Positions 42,173-50,977 of a stretch of DNA of 64,000 nucleotides are shown here, piece after piece (position 1 is the first letter of the stretch; each line of letters opens with the position of its first letter). The position numbers and the translations under genes are program-made. Below the pieces are notes generated by a model, which did no database searches, was not told the DNA's origin, and saw nothing but the letters and a program-made list of their open reading frames with translations. The stretch covers positions 179,104-243,103 of the forward strand of contig NZ_FNBX01000003.1 in NCBI RefSeq assembly GCF_900102485.1, read 5' to 3'. Origin of the DNA: Desulfovibrio legallii (GTDB taxonomy: Bacteria > Desulfobacterota > Desulfovibrionia > Desulfovibrionales > Desulfovibrionaceae).

Positions 42173-43534
42173 TCAAACCTCTCCCGTCGTTGCGCGCCAG
42201 GCGGCAAAGGCGGCCTGAGCGCGGGCGGCGTAGAGGGCCTTGCGGTCTTTTTTGCGGGCGCGTTCGTCCAGGGGCGGCATAAGGCCAAAATGAACATTGG
42301 AGGGCTGGAAGCGCTTGGCGGGCGTGCGCAGGTGCCCCAGCAACGCGCCCAGGGCGCTTTCCGGCGGCGGCGGCGGGGGTAGATCCCGGCCGTGGGCGCG
42401 GGCCGCCAGCAGCATGCCCAGCCAAAGGCCGCAGGCGGCGGATTCCACATAGCCTTCCACCCCGGTGATCTGCCCGGCCAGGTAGATGCCGGGCGCGGCG
42501 CGCAGCTCCAGCTCCGGGGTCAGGGCTGTGGGCGCATTGACGTAAGTATTGCGGTGCATGCTGCCGTAGCGGGCAAATTCCGCCCGTTCCAGGCCGGGCA
42601 CCAGGCGGAAGACGCGGGCCTGCTCGGCCTGCACCAGTTTGGTCTGACAGCCCACCAGGTTGCAGGTTTCGGCATTGGCGTTTTCGGCCCGCAGCTGCAG
42701 CACGGCCCAGGGGCGGCGGCCCGTACGCGGATCCACAAAGCCCACGGGCTTGAGCGGCCCGAAGGTCAGGGTGCGCTCGCCGCGCTGGGCCAGAGCCTCA
42801 AGGGGCATGCAGCCCTCAAAGTGCCGTTCCGACTCAAAGGCGTGGGCCTGCATGGTGCGCGCCTCCAGAAGGGCGTTATAAAAGGCCGTGTATTCCTCGC
42901 GGGTCATGGGGCAGTTGAGGTAGTCCCCTTCGCCGGGGGCGTCCCCCTGCTCCTGGCCGTAGCGCGAAGCGCGGAAGACCACGCTCATGTCCAGGGAGTG
43001 GGTCCAGACAATGGGCGCAATGGCGTCGTAAAAGTAGCAGTGCTCCACGCCTACGGCCGCGGCCAGGGAAGCGGAAAGCTCTTCCGAGGCCAGAGGCCCC
43101 GCGGCAATGGCCACGGCCCCATCCGCCGTGCGGAAGGGGGTCAGCACGGGATCGTCCAGACCGCGCACGCAGTGTTCCACCCGCCGGATGTGCGGCTGGG
43201 CCGCCACCATGGCGGTGAGCGCGGCGGCGAAGGCTTCGCGGTCCACGGCCAGGGCCTTGCCGGCAGGCACGCGGCAGGCGTCTGCGGCGGCCATGAAACG
43301 GCTGCCCAGGGCGCGCAGCTCGGCCTTGAGCAGGCCCACGCCGGAGCCTGTTTCGTCCGACCGCAGCGAATTGGAGCAGACCAGCTCAGCCAGATGATCG
43401 CTGACGTGGGCTGGGGAGCGCCGCCCCGGCTTCTGTTCAAAAAGGGTGACCTCAAGACCGGCCTGGGCCAGACGCAGGGCGCATTCGCACCCGGCAAGCC
43501 CGCCCCCCACCACGGCTACGGATTGCAAAGGCAT
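42173..43534 (-). CDS. trmFO: Methylenetetrahydrofolate-tRNA-(uracil-5-)-methyltransferase TrmFO
   Basis: A 453-residue FAD- and folate-dependent enzyme that makes 5-methyluridine at position 54 of tRNA. The N-terminal FAD site is VAVVGGGLAGCECALRLAQ. CSNSLRSDETGSGVGLLKAEL, YFYDAIAPIVWTHSLDMS and YLNCPMTREEY are diagnostic. LAGQITGVEGYVESAACGL and FQPSNVHFGLMPPL close the protein. It stands alone, convergent with the ABC ATPase. Confidence 0.97.
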   Translation of the reverse strand: MPLQSVAVVGGGLAGCECALRLAQAGLEVTLFEQKPGRRSPAHVSDHLAELVCSNSLRSDETGSGVGLLKAELRALGSRFMAAADACRVPAGKALAVDREAFAAALTAMVAAQPHIRRVEHCVRGLDDPVLTPFRTADGAVAIAAGPLASEELSASLAAAVGVEHCYFYDAIAPIVWTHSLDMSVVFRASRYGQEQGDAPGEGDYLNCPMTREEYTAFYNALLEARTMQAHAFESERHFEGCMPLEALAQRGERTLTFGPLKPVGFVDPRTGRRPWAVLQLRAENANAETCNLVGCQTKLVQAEQARVFRLVPGLERAEFARYGSMHRNTYVNAPTALTPELELRAAPGIYLAGQITGVEGYVESAACGLWLGMLLAARAHGRDLPPPPPPESALGALLGHLRTPAKRFQPSNVHFGLMPPLDERARKKDRKALYAARAQAAFAAWRATTGEV

Positions 43535-43651
43535 AGAAACTCCAGCCGATTCACTGTAAAAATCAGGTTAGGATAAGGAGAAAAGGCGGACGCCACGGGC
43601 CGGGGCGGGAACGCGGCCTGACCGCAAACCGAAGCCCTTGGCCGCAGGCGC

Positions 43652-43689
43652 AAAAAACGGCGCGCCGGGCAGCCCCGGAACCGCCGTTT
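43652..43689 (-). terminator. Rho-independent terminator of the small PC4-like gene
   Basis: On the minus strand AAACGGCG pairs with CGCCGTTT, followed directly by further T residues (CGCCGTTTTTT). An internal GC stem lies in the loop. It ends transcription about 130 nt after the stop at 43821 and before trmFO. Confidence 0.7.
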
Positions 43690-43820
43690 CTTTACATGCG
43701 CAAGCGCGGCGCGCTGGGCGCGACCGCCCCGCCGCAAAGGCGCAGGCGCAATGCGGCTGCGCGCTGAAGCGCCCGTCCTGCATTGCCGTTGAGAAGGTGT
43801 GTTCTCAATGGCGGTCTGTA

Positions 43821-44102
43821 TTAGCTGATCCAGCCGCTCAGGGCGTCCACGATCTTGCGGGCCTGTTCCGCACTGGAAATGGTGAATTTGGACTGCTGCC
43901 GGTATTCGCCGCCGGATTTTTTGTAGCGTCGGATAACAAACATATCCGGCCCATAGGCGTTTTTCTCCGGCTGCCAGACCTGGTAACGGAAGAGGATGGT
44001 GGTCCACAGCCCTTTGCTCAGCACCACTTTGTCCAGTTCGTTGACGATGGTCTGCCCGTTTTCTTCAAACTGCACCGTAAGGTCGTCGATACTCTCGTTC
44101 AA
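43821..44102 (-). CDS. Small protein, possibly PC4/YdbC-like nucleic-acid binding
   Basis: A 93-residue protein starting at a TTG that follows AGAGGGAATT, a good ribosome binding site; upstream in-frame ATG codons lack one. The core LWTTILFRYQVWQ, MFVIRRYKKSGGEYRQQSKF, then SSAEQARKIVDALSGW predicts a beta-sheet followed by a helix, the layout of the single-stranded-DNA-binding PC4 fold. I am not certain of the family. It is on the minus strand with another small gene upstream (116-nt gap). Confidence 0.65.
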   Translation of the reverse strand: MNESIDDLTVQFEENGQTIVNELDKVVLSKGLWTTILFRYQVWQPEKNAYGPDMFVIRRYKKSGGEYRQQSKFTISSAEQARKIVDALSGWIS

Positions 44103-44217
44103 AATTCCCTCTCTTGCATCCGCCGGGCTGCACTGCCTTGTCTTCAGGGCCCGGCCGCAGTCAGGCATGGCCGCGGCCGCGCCCCAGCCCACGGCCGCGC
44201 TTCGCCGTCTTTGCGGT

Positions 44218-44448
44218 TCAGCCTGCGTAGTTGGCCAGCAGGCCCTTGATGTTTTCCGGCAATTGGGGCGTGGAGATTTCCATCTCAGCCGGGCCAGGGC
44301 CGTAATTGTTGCCCAGGATCTGGCCTGAGGCCGTCATGGCCATGAGATTTTCGGCCAGGGTCAGCTCTCTGCCAGTGGCCATTTTGGTGCCCAAAATGCG
44401 CAGTACGGTTTCGCTGCTTTTTACGGGGCTCACGACATTATATTCCAT
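44218..44448 (-). CDS. Small unknown protein
   Basis: A 76-residue protein beginning MEYNVVSPVKSSETVLRIL, with GRELTLAENLMAMTASGQIL and a Pro/Gly-rich middle. GGGAGG precedes the ATG, which is why I trust it. No cysteine, signal or membrane segment is present. It may be co-transcribed with tadA upstream (64 nt). I recognise no family. Confidence 0.65.
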   Translation of the reverse strand: MEYNVVSPVKSSETVLRILGTKMATGRELTLAENLMAMTASGQILGNNYGPGPAEMEISTPQLPENIKGLLANYAG

Positions 44449-44512
44449 AGCGCGCCTCCCTGTCTGCCGTAAATTAGCCTGTTCGCGCGCATCGCGCAAG
44501 GGCGGACAAGGC

Positions 44513-45043
44513 TCAGCGCGCCGGCCGCCGCGCCTCGAAAAAAGCGTGCAGCAAAGCGGCGCAGGCCTGACCGCGCACGCCGCCCATATGCCAGAGCCGG
44601 TGGTTGGCATCGGGCGCGTCCAGGAGCTCGGCACGGGAAATGACGGCCCCGGCGCGCGGATCCGCCGCGCCGTAAACCACCCCGGCCAGCCGGGCGTGCA
44701 CGCAGGCCGCCGCGCACATGGCGCAAGGCTCCAGGGTGACCGCCAGCACGCAGCCGGTCAGGCGGTAATTGCCCAGGGCCGCGCCCGCCCGCCGCAGGGC
44801 CAGCACCTCCGCATGGGCGGTAGGGTCGTGCCCCCGCAGCACAGCGTTGCCCGCGCGAGCCAGCAGGCGGCCGTCCGCCCCGGCCAGCGCCGCGCCCACG
44901 GGCACCTCGCCCGTGGCCGCCGCCCGGCGGGCCTCCTCCAGGGCCACATCCATAAGCCCTTCCCAGGTCCAGCCCGGCGGCGGCGGCGTGCGCGGCCCGG
45001 CCGGGGCAAAGGCCCGCGCCCCTAAAGGATCACGATCTTGCAC
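44513..45043 (-). CDS. tadA: tRNA-specific adenosine deaminase
   Basis: A 176-residue zinc deaminase that converts adenosine 34 of tRNA-Arg(ACG) to inosine. Zinc and catalytic motifs are HDPTAHAEVLALRRAG and TLEPCAMCAAACVHARL. ALEEARRAAATGEVPVGAAL matches the family N-terminus. I use the GTG at 45043, which overlaps the LOG gene by 22 nt, because the helix that should precede the HAE motif begins upstream of the internal ATG at 44953; the ATG has a better ribosome binding site, so the start is not certain. Confidence 0.92.
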   Translation of the reverse strand: MQDRDPLGARAFAPAGPRTPPPPGWTWEGLMDVALEEARRAAATGEVPVGAALAGADGRLLARAGNAVLRGHDPTAHAEVLALRRAGAALGNYRLTGCVLAVTLEPCAMCAAACVHARLAGVVYGAADPRAGAVISRAELLDAPDANHRLWHMGGVRGQACAALLHAFFEARRPAR

Positions 45044-45690
45044 AGGTGGCTGGCCACTTCTTCCGGCGTGTCGCAGACGGTGATGAGCTTATCGATCTCC
45101 GCTTCCTTGATGAAGCCCCGTCCGGCCATGCTCTTGCGCAGCCATTCCAGCAGGCCGCTCCAGAAGCTGGAATCGTAAAGCACAATGGGGAAGGGGCGGG
45201 TACGGCCCGTCTGCGCCAGCACAAAGGCTTCGGAAAGCTCGTCGATGGTGCCCATGCCGCCGGGCATGACCACATAGGCCATGGCGTATTTGACGAACAT
45301 GAACTTGCGGATAAAAAAGTAGCGGAAGTTGCAGCGCGTTTTTACATATTTGTTGCAGCCCTGCTCGTGGGGCAGCTGGATGTGCAGGCCCACGGATTCG
45401 CCCCCGGCGTCAAAGGCCCCTTTGTTGGCCGCCTCCATAATGCCGGGACCGCCGCCGGAAATGATGCCGAAGCCGGCCTCCACCAGCAGGCGGGAAATTT
45501 TTTCGGCGTCCTGATATTCCTGCATGTCCGGCGTGCAGCGGGCCGAGCCGAAGAGGGAAATGCAGTTGACCTTCAGGGCGTTGAGCACGTCCAGGGCTTC
45601 CACCATCTCGGCCATGATGCGGAAAGTGCGCCAGGATTCGGTGGTGACGGAGGCGAGATCGTCCACAATGTTCTGTTGCAGTTCGGGCAT
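45022..45690 (-). CDS. LOG-family protein (TIGR00730-like)
   Basis: A 222-residue Rossmann-like protein. The two signature motifs are GIISGGGPGIMEAANKGAF and VMPGGMGTIDELSEAF (PGGxGTxxE), which in the family bind nucleotide and hydrolyse cytokinin-type or nucleoside 5'-monophosphates. SLFGSARCTPDMQEY is the usual N-terminal strand. It is larger than plant LOG enzymes, with an N-terminal helical extension. AAGGATCC precedes the ATG. The physiological substrate in bacteria is often unknown. Confidence 0.93.
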   Translation of the reverse strand: MPELQQNIVDDLASVTTESWRTFRIMAEMVEALDVLNALKVNCISLFGSARCTPDMQEYQDAEKISRLLVEAGFGIISGGGPGIMEAANKGAFDAGGESVGLHIQLPHEQGCNKYVKTRCNFRYFFIRKFMFVKYAMAYVVMPGGMGTIDELSEAFVLAQTGRTRPFPIVLYDSSFWSGLLEWLRKSMAGRGFIKEAEIDKLITVCDTPEEVASHLCKIVIL

Positions 45691-45712
45691 GGCGGATCCT
45701 TCTTAAATATTG

Positions 45713-45741
45713 CCTTTAAAAAAGACATCCCAAAGGGATGT
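45713..45741 (-). terminator. Terminator-like hairpin in the leader of the LOG gene
   Basis: On the minus strand ACATCCC, loop TTT, GGGATGT is followed by CTTTTTT. It lies only about 25 nt upstream of the LOG start codon, with no minus-strand gene upstream for several hundred bases. It could be an attenuator in the leader or simply a block on antisense transcription. Confidence 0.5.
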
Positions 45742-46023
45742 AAGACGCTCGCTCCGGCGCTGCCCCGCACGGCCAGGCTGCGCGGGCGTCTTGCCTGCGC
45801 AGCCGCCAAAGCGTTTCGCCGCAGGAAACGCGCTTGCGCGCGGGCGGCCCTGGGCCGCCTCCTGCAGACAAGGGCGCAGTATAAAGGGAGCCCTCGCCAA
45901 AGGCAACGGGGGCTTGCTTGACGCTGCGCGCCCCTTGCGGCTATGGAAAAGCGTTCTCCCAAGGCCCGCTCCCGGGTGGGGAGGACGGCCCATTCCGGGC
46001 CGACAACTCGCGGAGGCCAGCTA

Positions 46024-47637
46024 ATGAAGGTCCAATTTCTGGGCGCGGCGCAGACCGTGACCGGCTCCTGCTACATGATTGAAGCCAACGGCAAGCGCTT
46101 TTGCGTGGATTGCGGCATGCACCAGGGCAACAAGGCCATTGAGGCCCGCAACCGGGATACTGCGCCCTACCGGCCCAAAGACATTGATTTCATCCTCGTC
46201 ACCCACGCCCACATCGACCACTCCGGCCTGCTGCCCAGAATGGTGCGCGAGGGCTACGCCAAGCCCATCTACTGCACCAAGGCCACGGGCGAACTGCTGG
46301 AGCTTATGCTGGAAGACAGCGCCCATATTCAGGAAATGGAAGCCCAAAGCGAGGCCAGAAAATACCTGCGGCGCGGCCTCAGCAACCCGCCAGCCGCCCT
46401 CTACGCCACCGAAGACGCGCAAAAAACCGCCCGTTTTTTTCATACTGTAGATTACCACAAGACCTTTGAACCCGCCCCAGGCATCCGCGTCACCTACTAC
46501 GACGCCGGCCACATCCTGGGTTCGGGCAGCCTGCGCCTGGAGGCCGACGAAAACGGCCGCACCACCAGCATGATCTTTTCCGGCGACATAGGCCGCCCCC
46601 AGTCCCTCATCGTGCGCAGCCCGGAGGAACCCCCGCAGGCGGACTACGTCTTCATGGAATCCACCTACGGCGACCGCGACCACAAGGACGAATCCCTGAG
46701 CGACGCCGAACTCGCCGAAGCCATCGCCTACAGTTACGGCAAGGGCGAAAAGGTCATCATCCCCGCCTTTGCGGTGGAGCGCACCCAGGAGGTGCTCTAC
46801 TGCCTGCATGTGCTCAACAAGCAGGGCAAGCTGCCCGCGGATATGCCCGTCTTTGTGGACAGCCCCCTGGCCATCCGCGCCACAGAGGTTTTCGAGCGCC
46901 ACCGCAAGCTCTTTGACGACGACGCCCAGAAAATGCTCAGCAACGGCGACAACCCCTTTGCCCTGCCCAACCTGCACTACACCCTTTCCGCCGCCGAGTC
47001 GCAGGCCATCAACGTCTACAAGGGCCCGGCCATCGTCATTTCGGCCAGCGGCATGTGCAACGCGGGCCGCGTGCGCCACCACCTGCGCCACAACATCTGG
47101 CGGCCCGGAGCCAGCATCGTCTTTGTGGGCTACCAGGCCGCGGGCACGCCCGGCCGTCAGATTGTGGAAAAAGCAAAAAAAATAACCCTGTTCGGCGAAG
47201 ATGTGGAGGTGGCCGCGCGCATCTTCACCATCAACGGCTTTTCCGCCCACGCGGGGCAAAGTCAGCTTCTGGACTGGATCGCCCCGCTGCTGGCGGGCCG
47301 CTGCGCCAAGGTAGTGCTGACCCACGGCGAAACCAGGGCTCAGAACACGCTGGCCGGGCTTATGGAGCAAAAATTCGGCGTCCGTCCTATCATCGCCGCC
47401 TACCTGGAGGAAATGGTCCTGGAAGGCTGCGAGGTGGCCGCCACAGTGCGCCACGAAACCCTTGCCCACCCCCGGGTGGACTGGGCCTTCCTTACCACCG
47501 AGGTGGAACGCAAGTGGGGCCTGTTCAAAGGACGGCTGGAAGACGTGGAGCGCCGCCCCTGGGTGGAGCAGACAGACCTCCAGGACGCTGTGGAAAAGCT
47601 GGATTACGCCCTTACTCGCCTGCTCTCGCGGATGTAA
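46024..47637 (+). CDS. Metallo-beta-lactamase/beta-CASP ribonuclease-like protein
   Basis: A 537-residue protein of the RNA-processing beta-CASP group (Ysh1/CPSF73-like). FLGAAQTVTGSCYMIEANGK and VTHAHIDHSGLLPRMVREGY (HxHxDH) bind two zincs. YDAGHILGSGSLRLE, IFSGDIGR and MESTYGDRDH follow. The CASP region has IPAFAVERTQEVLYCLHVL, ISASGMCNAGRVRHHL and NGFSAHAGQSQLLDWI. GGAGG lies near the ATG at 46024. The probable role is RNA maturation or decay. Confidence 0.93.
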   Translation: MKVQFLGAAQTVTGSCYMIEANGKRFCVDCGMHQGNKAIEARNRDTAPYRPKDIDFILVTHAHIDHSGLLPRMVREGYAKPIYCTKATGELLELMLEDSAHIQEMEAQSEARKYLRRGLSNPPAALYATEDAQKTARFFHTVDYHKTFEPAPGIRVTYYDAGHILGSGSLRLEADENGRTTSMIFSGDIGRPQSLIVRSPEEPPQADYVFMESTYGDRDHKDESLSDAELAEAIAYSYGKGEKVIIPAFAVERTQEVLYCLHVLNKQGKLPADMPVFVDSPLAIRATEVFERHRKLFDDDAQKMLSNGDNPFALPNLHYTLSAAESQAINVYKGPAIVISASGMCNAGRVRHHLRHNIWRPGASIVFVGYQAAGTPGRQIVEKAKKITLFGEDVEVAARIFTINGFSAHAGQSQLLDWIAPLLAGRCAKVVLTHGETRAQNTLAGLMEQKFGVRPIIAAYLEEMVLEGCEVAATVRHETLAHPRVDWAFLTTEVERKWGLFKGRLEDVERRPWVEQTDLQDAVEKLDYALTRLLSRM

Positions 47638-47643
47638 GCCGTC

Positions 47644-48195
47644 ATGCGCGTCATTGCCGGTCGACTGGGCGGGCGTCTGCTCAAAACCGTGGAGGGCGAA
47701 GGCTACCGCCCGGCCATGGGCAGAACCCGCGAGGCCCTTTTTTCCATGCTTGCGGCGCGGGGCCTTGATTGGCCAACGGCGCGGGTGCTGGATCTCTTTG
47801 CCGGCAGCGGCAGTCTGGCTTTTGAGGCCGTAAGCCGCGGCGCGCCCCACGCCCTGCTGGTGGAAAGCGCCCCCCAGGCCGTGCGCTGCCTTACGGCCAA
47901 CACAACGGCCCTGGGCCTGGAGGGGGTGGTCCGCCTGCTGGCAGAGGACGTGCTGCGCGTGCTCAAGCGCCCGCCGGACGCCCCCTATCATCTGGTTTTT
48001 ATGGACCCCCCCTACCGCAAACGCCTGGCGGATCCGGCCTTGCGCCTGCTCACCCAGCGCGGCTGGCTTGCGCCGGGAGCCTTTGTAACCGCCGAGGTGG
48101 AAAAAGAGGCCAGGCTTTCCCCGCCGCTGGAGCTCCGCCTTGAGGTGGACCGGCTGCTGGGCCAAACCCGCATCCTCATCTGGACCATGCCATGA
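47644..48195 (+). CDS. rsmD: 16S rRNA (guanine966-N2)-methyltransferase
   Basis: A 183-residue SAM methyltransferase modifying G966 of 16S rRNA. MRVIAGRLGGRLLKT, RPAMGRTREALFSML, VLDLFAGSGSLAFEAVSRGA and the catalytic HLVFMDPPYRKRL (DPPY) are family hallmarks. Its stop overlaps coaD (ATGA), a common pairing. Confidence 0.95.
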   Translation: MRVIAGRLGGRLLKTVEGEGYRPAMGRTREALFSMLAARGLDWPTARVLDLFAGSGSLAFEAVSRGAPHALLVESAPQAVRCLTANTTALGLEGVVRLLAEDVLRVLKRPPDAPYHLVFMDPPYRKRLADPALRLLTQRGWLAPGAFVTAEVEKEARLSPPLELRLEVDRLLGQTRILIWTMP

Positions 48196-48731
48196 AAACA
48201 GCCTTGTATCCCGGTACGTTCGACCCTCTGACCAACGGGCATCTGAGCCTTATCCGTCGGGGCTGCGAAGTGTTTGATCAGATTATTGTAGCCGTAGCCG
48301 ACAATACGCCCAAAAAGCCTCTGTTCAGTCACGAAGAACGGGTGGCCATGGCCCGCGAAGCCCTCCTGGACGTGCCCAACGTAACGGTGGAGCCGTTCTC
48401 CGGCCTGACGGTGGAATACGCCGCCCAACGCGGGGCCTGCGCCCTGCTGCGCGGGTTGCGCGCCGTTTCTGACTTTGAATACGAGTTCCAGCTGGCGCTT
48501 ATGAACCGCCGCCTGCAGCGCCACATTCAGACCATCTTCCTCATGACCGACTACCAGTGGCTGTTCATCAGCTCCACCATTGTCAAGGCGGCCGCCAGCC
48601 ACGGCGCGGACATCAAGGGGCTGGTGCCGGAAAACGTCCGCCTGGCCCTCATGGAAAAATACCGCAAGGGCGAAGTGCGCCAGGGCACGCCCTGCCTGGC
48701 CCCGCCCCACGGCGGCTTCCGCGTGCTCTGA
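48192..48731 (+). CDS. coaD: Phosphopantetheine adenylyltransferase
   Basis: A 179-residue enzyme of coenzyme A synthesis that joins ATP and 4'-phosphopantetheine to dephospho-CoA. The nucleotidyl-transferase motif is YPGTFDPLTNGHLSLIRR (TxxH). CALLRGLRAVSDFEYEFQ and LFISSTIVKAAASHGADIKG are diagnostic. It overlaps rsmD by four bases and miaA by one (TGATG). Confidence 0.96.
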   Translation: MKTALYPGTFDPLTNGHLSLIRRGCEVFDQIIVAVADNTPKKPLFSHEERVAMAREALLDVPNVTVEPFSGLTVEYAAQRGACALLRGLRAVSDFEYEFQLALMNRRLQRHIQTIFLMTDYQWLFISSTIVKAAASHGADIKGLVPENVRLALMEKYRKGEVRQGTPCLAPPHGGFRVL

Positions 48732-49690
48732 TGCCCCCCGGCGCTCCTGATTCCGCCCCCCTGCCGGTCATCTGCCTGGCCGGGCCTACGGGTTCGGGCA
48801 AAACCGCCGCGGCCCTGGCCCTGGCTGCGGCCCTTGACGGCGAGGTGATCAACGCCGACTCGCGTCAGGTCTATGCCGATTTCCCCTGCATCACGGCCCA
48901 GCCCACAGCTACGGAACAGGCCCAGTGCCCCCACTATCTTTACGGTTTTCTGCCCACGACGCAAAAAATCAGCGCCGGGCGCTGGGCCGCGGCCGCTTCC
49001 CGCACGGTGGCCCAAATCCTGGCCCGCGGACGCGCCCCGCTGCTGGTGGGCGGCACAGGGCTTTACTTTCAGGCCCTGCTGCGCGGCATGGCCCGCATCC
49101 CGCAGGTGGACCCAGCCCTCACGGCTGGCCTGGAAGCCCGCCTGGCGGAGGAAGGCGCGCCGGCCCTGCACGCGGCCCTGGCAAAGCTGGACCCGGCCTA
49201 CGCCGCCCGCATCCACCCCAATGACCGTCAACGCATTGTGCGCGCGCTGGAAGTGTGCCAGGCCACGGGCCGCCCCTTCAGCTGGTGGCACGCCCACGCC
49301 ATGGAGGCCCCCCTCTGCGCGGGGCCCTTGCTTGTGCTGGACGCCCCCCTGGACTGGCTGGAACCGCGCCTGGCCCGACGGCTGGACGCCATGCTGGCGG
49401 CGGGCGCGCTGGATGAGGCCCGCGCCGCCCTGGCGCGTTGCGCCGATCCCCAGGCCCCCGGCTGGACGGGCATCGGCTGCGCCGAGGCTCTGGCCCACCT
49501 GCAAGGAAGGCTGACCCTGGCCCAGTGCCGGGAACGCTGGCTGCACAACACGCGGGCCTACGCCAAACGCCAGCGCACCTGGTTCCGCGCCCGCGCCGAG
49601 GCTGTGCCCCTGCCGCCGGACGACGTCGGGGCTGTGGTCGCCGCGGCAAGGCGCTGTTGGGAAAAATCACACAATTGCACCCGCCCTTGA
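48731..49690 (+). CDS. miaA: tRNA dimethylallyltransferase
   Basis: A 319-residue enzyme that prenylates adenosine 37 of tRNAs reading UNN codons. Motifs: LAGPTGSGKTAAALALA, INADSRQVYADFPCITAQPT, PLLVGGTGLYFQALLRGM, PNDRQRIVRALEV, and GWTGIGCAEAL with RAYAKRQRTWFR at the end. The start overlaps the coaD stop. A 288-nt gap follows, which probably carries the promoter of the cytochrome operon. Confidence 0.96.
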   Translation: MPPGAPDSAPLPVICLAGPTGSGKTAAALALAAALDGEVINADSRQVYADFPCITAQPTATEQAQCPHYLYGFLPTTQKISAGRWAAAASRTVAQILARGRAPLLVGGTGLYFQALLRGMARIPQVDPALTAGLEARLAEEGAPALHAALAKLDPAYAARIHPNDRQRIVRALEVCQATGRPFSWWHAHAMEAPLCAGPLLVLDAPLDWLEPRLARRLDAMLAAGALDEARAALARCADPQAPGWTGIGCAEALAHLQGRLTLAQCRERWLHNTRAYAKRQRTWFRARAEAVPLPPDDVGAVVAAARRCWEKSHNCTRP

Positions 49691-49978
49691 AATCTGCTCG
49701 CTTGCGGCGCAGGGCCGCGCAACGCCCGGCACTTTTCCCCCGCACTGCCCGCGAAAACGCGCGGTGGTGGCCATTTTAGGAAAATTTTCCCAATCTCTTT
49801 GTTTTCTCAAGCATAAGAAACCGTTCCAACCAGCCGAACGCCTTGACGGATTCCAGGCTGTGGAGTACCGTTCGGATATCTGCGTGTCGCCCCCGCAGGG
49901 ATCGACGGGGCCGGAGGAAGCCCGCTGCGCCATGCGCACGGGCCTTGGGGAAATGTCTGAATGCAAAAGGACAAGCAC

Positions 49979-50950
49979 ATGAGGAACGGCACAACACTGC
50001 TACTGCTGGCGGCCATGGCCCTGGCGGGCGCGGCGTGTCTGTCGGCTACGGGGGCTGGTTCGGCTTTGGCCGCGTCCCTGGAGCCCACCGACAGCGGCGC
50101 GCCTTCGGCCAAAGTCATGTTCCCGGTCAGCGAGAAGCCCAATCCCAAGGGCTCGGCCATGAAGCCCGTGGTCTTCAATCACCTTATCCATGAGAAAAAG
50201 ATTGAAAACTGCGAAACCTGCCACCACACGGGCGACCCTGTCGCCTGTACCACCTGCCATACGGTGGAAGGCAAGGCCGAAGGCAATTTCATCACGCTTG
50301 ACCGCGCCATGCACGCCACCAATATTGCCAAGCGCGCCAAGGGCAATACGCCCGTCAGCTGCGTGAGCTGCCACGAGCAGCAGACCAAGGAACGGCGCGA
50401 GTGCGCGGGCTGCCACAAAATCGTGACCCCCACCCGTAGTCAGGCCTGGTGCGCCACCTGCCACAACGTGACGCCTTCCATGACGCCCGCGGACCTGCAG
50501 CAGGGCATTGCCGACAAGCTGCCGCCCGAACGCAACGAGGAACTGGCCGCGGAGACTGTGCTCTCCCACAAGCCCGCCAAGCTCCTTGCCCCCACGGAAG
50601 CTCCCTATAAGGTGCGCATCGACGCCATCGCCGAGACCTACGAACCCGCCGTGTTCTCCCACCGTCGCCACCTGACTTCGCTGATGGAGCGCATCAAGGA
50701 CGACAAGCTGGCCCAGGCCTTCCACAACCAGCCGGAGACTCTCTGCTCCACCTGCCACCACAGAAGCCCGCTTTCGGCCACGCCGCCCAAGTGCGCCAGC
50801 TGCCACGCCAAGGATATCGACAAGGCCCACCCGCAGCGTCCCAACCTCAAGGCCGCCTACCACCTCCAGTGCATGGGCTGCCACCAGGGCATGAACGTGG
50901 GACGCCCGAGAAACACCGACTGCACCACCTGCCATAAGGCGCGCCCGTAG
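49979..50950 (+). CDS. nhcA: Nonaheme cytochrome c (9HcA)
   Basis: A 323-residue periplasmic cytochrome with a Sec signal (about residues 1-32) and exactly nine CxxCH haem-binding motifs in two groups: five in the N-terminal half (CETCH, CTTCH, CVSCH, CAGCH, CATCH) and four after a linker (CSTCH, CASCH, CMGCH, CTTCH). That matches the 9HcA cytochrome known from Desulfovibrio desulfuricans, a relative of the 16-haem HmcA, which passes electrons from periplasmic hydrogenase and type I cytochrome c3 to a membrane complex. AAAGGAC supports the ATG at 49979. It is the first gene of a four-gene operon. Confidence 0.96.
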   Translation: MRNGTTLLLLAAMALAGAACLSATGAGSALAASLEPTDSGAPSAKVMFPVSEKPNPKGSAMKPVVFNHLIHEKKIENCETCHHTGDPVACTTCHTVEGKAEGNFITLDRAMHATNIAKRAKGNTPVSCVSCHEQQTKERRECAGCHKIVTPTRSQAWCATCHNVTPSMTPADLQQGIADKLPPERNEELAAETVLSHKPAKLLAPTEAPYKVRIDAIAETYEPAVFSHRRHLTSLMERIKDDKLAQAFHNQPETLCSTCHHRSPLSATPPKCASCHAKDIDKAHPQRPNLKAAYHLQCMGCHQGMNVGRPRNTDCTTCHKARP

Positions 50951-50977
50951 CGCGCCCCAGAGCATGGAGAATCGCAT

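Noticed and set aside
46021..48165. Long minus-strand frame opposite the beta-CASP gene and rsmD
   Set aside because: Same artefact; both plus-strand genes carry full family motifs.
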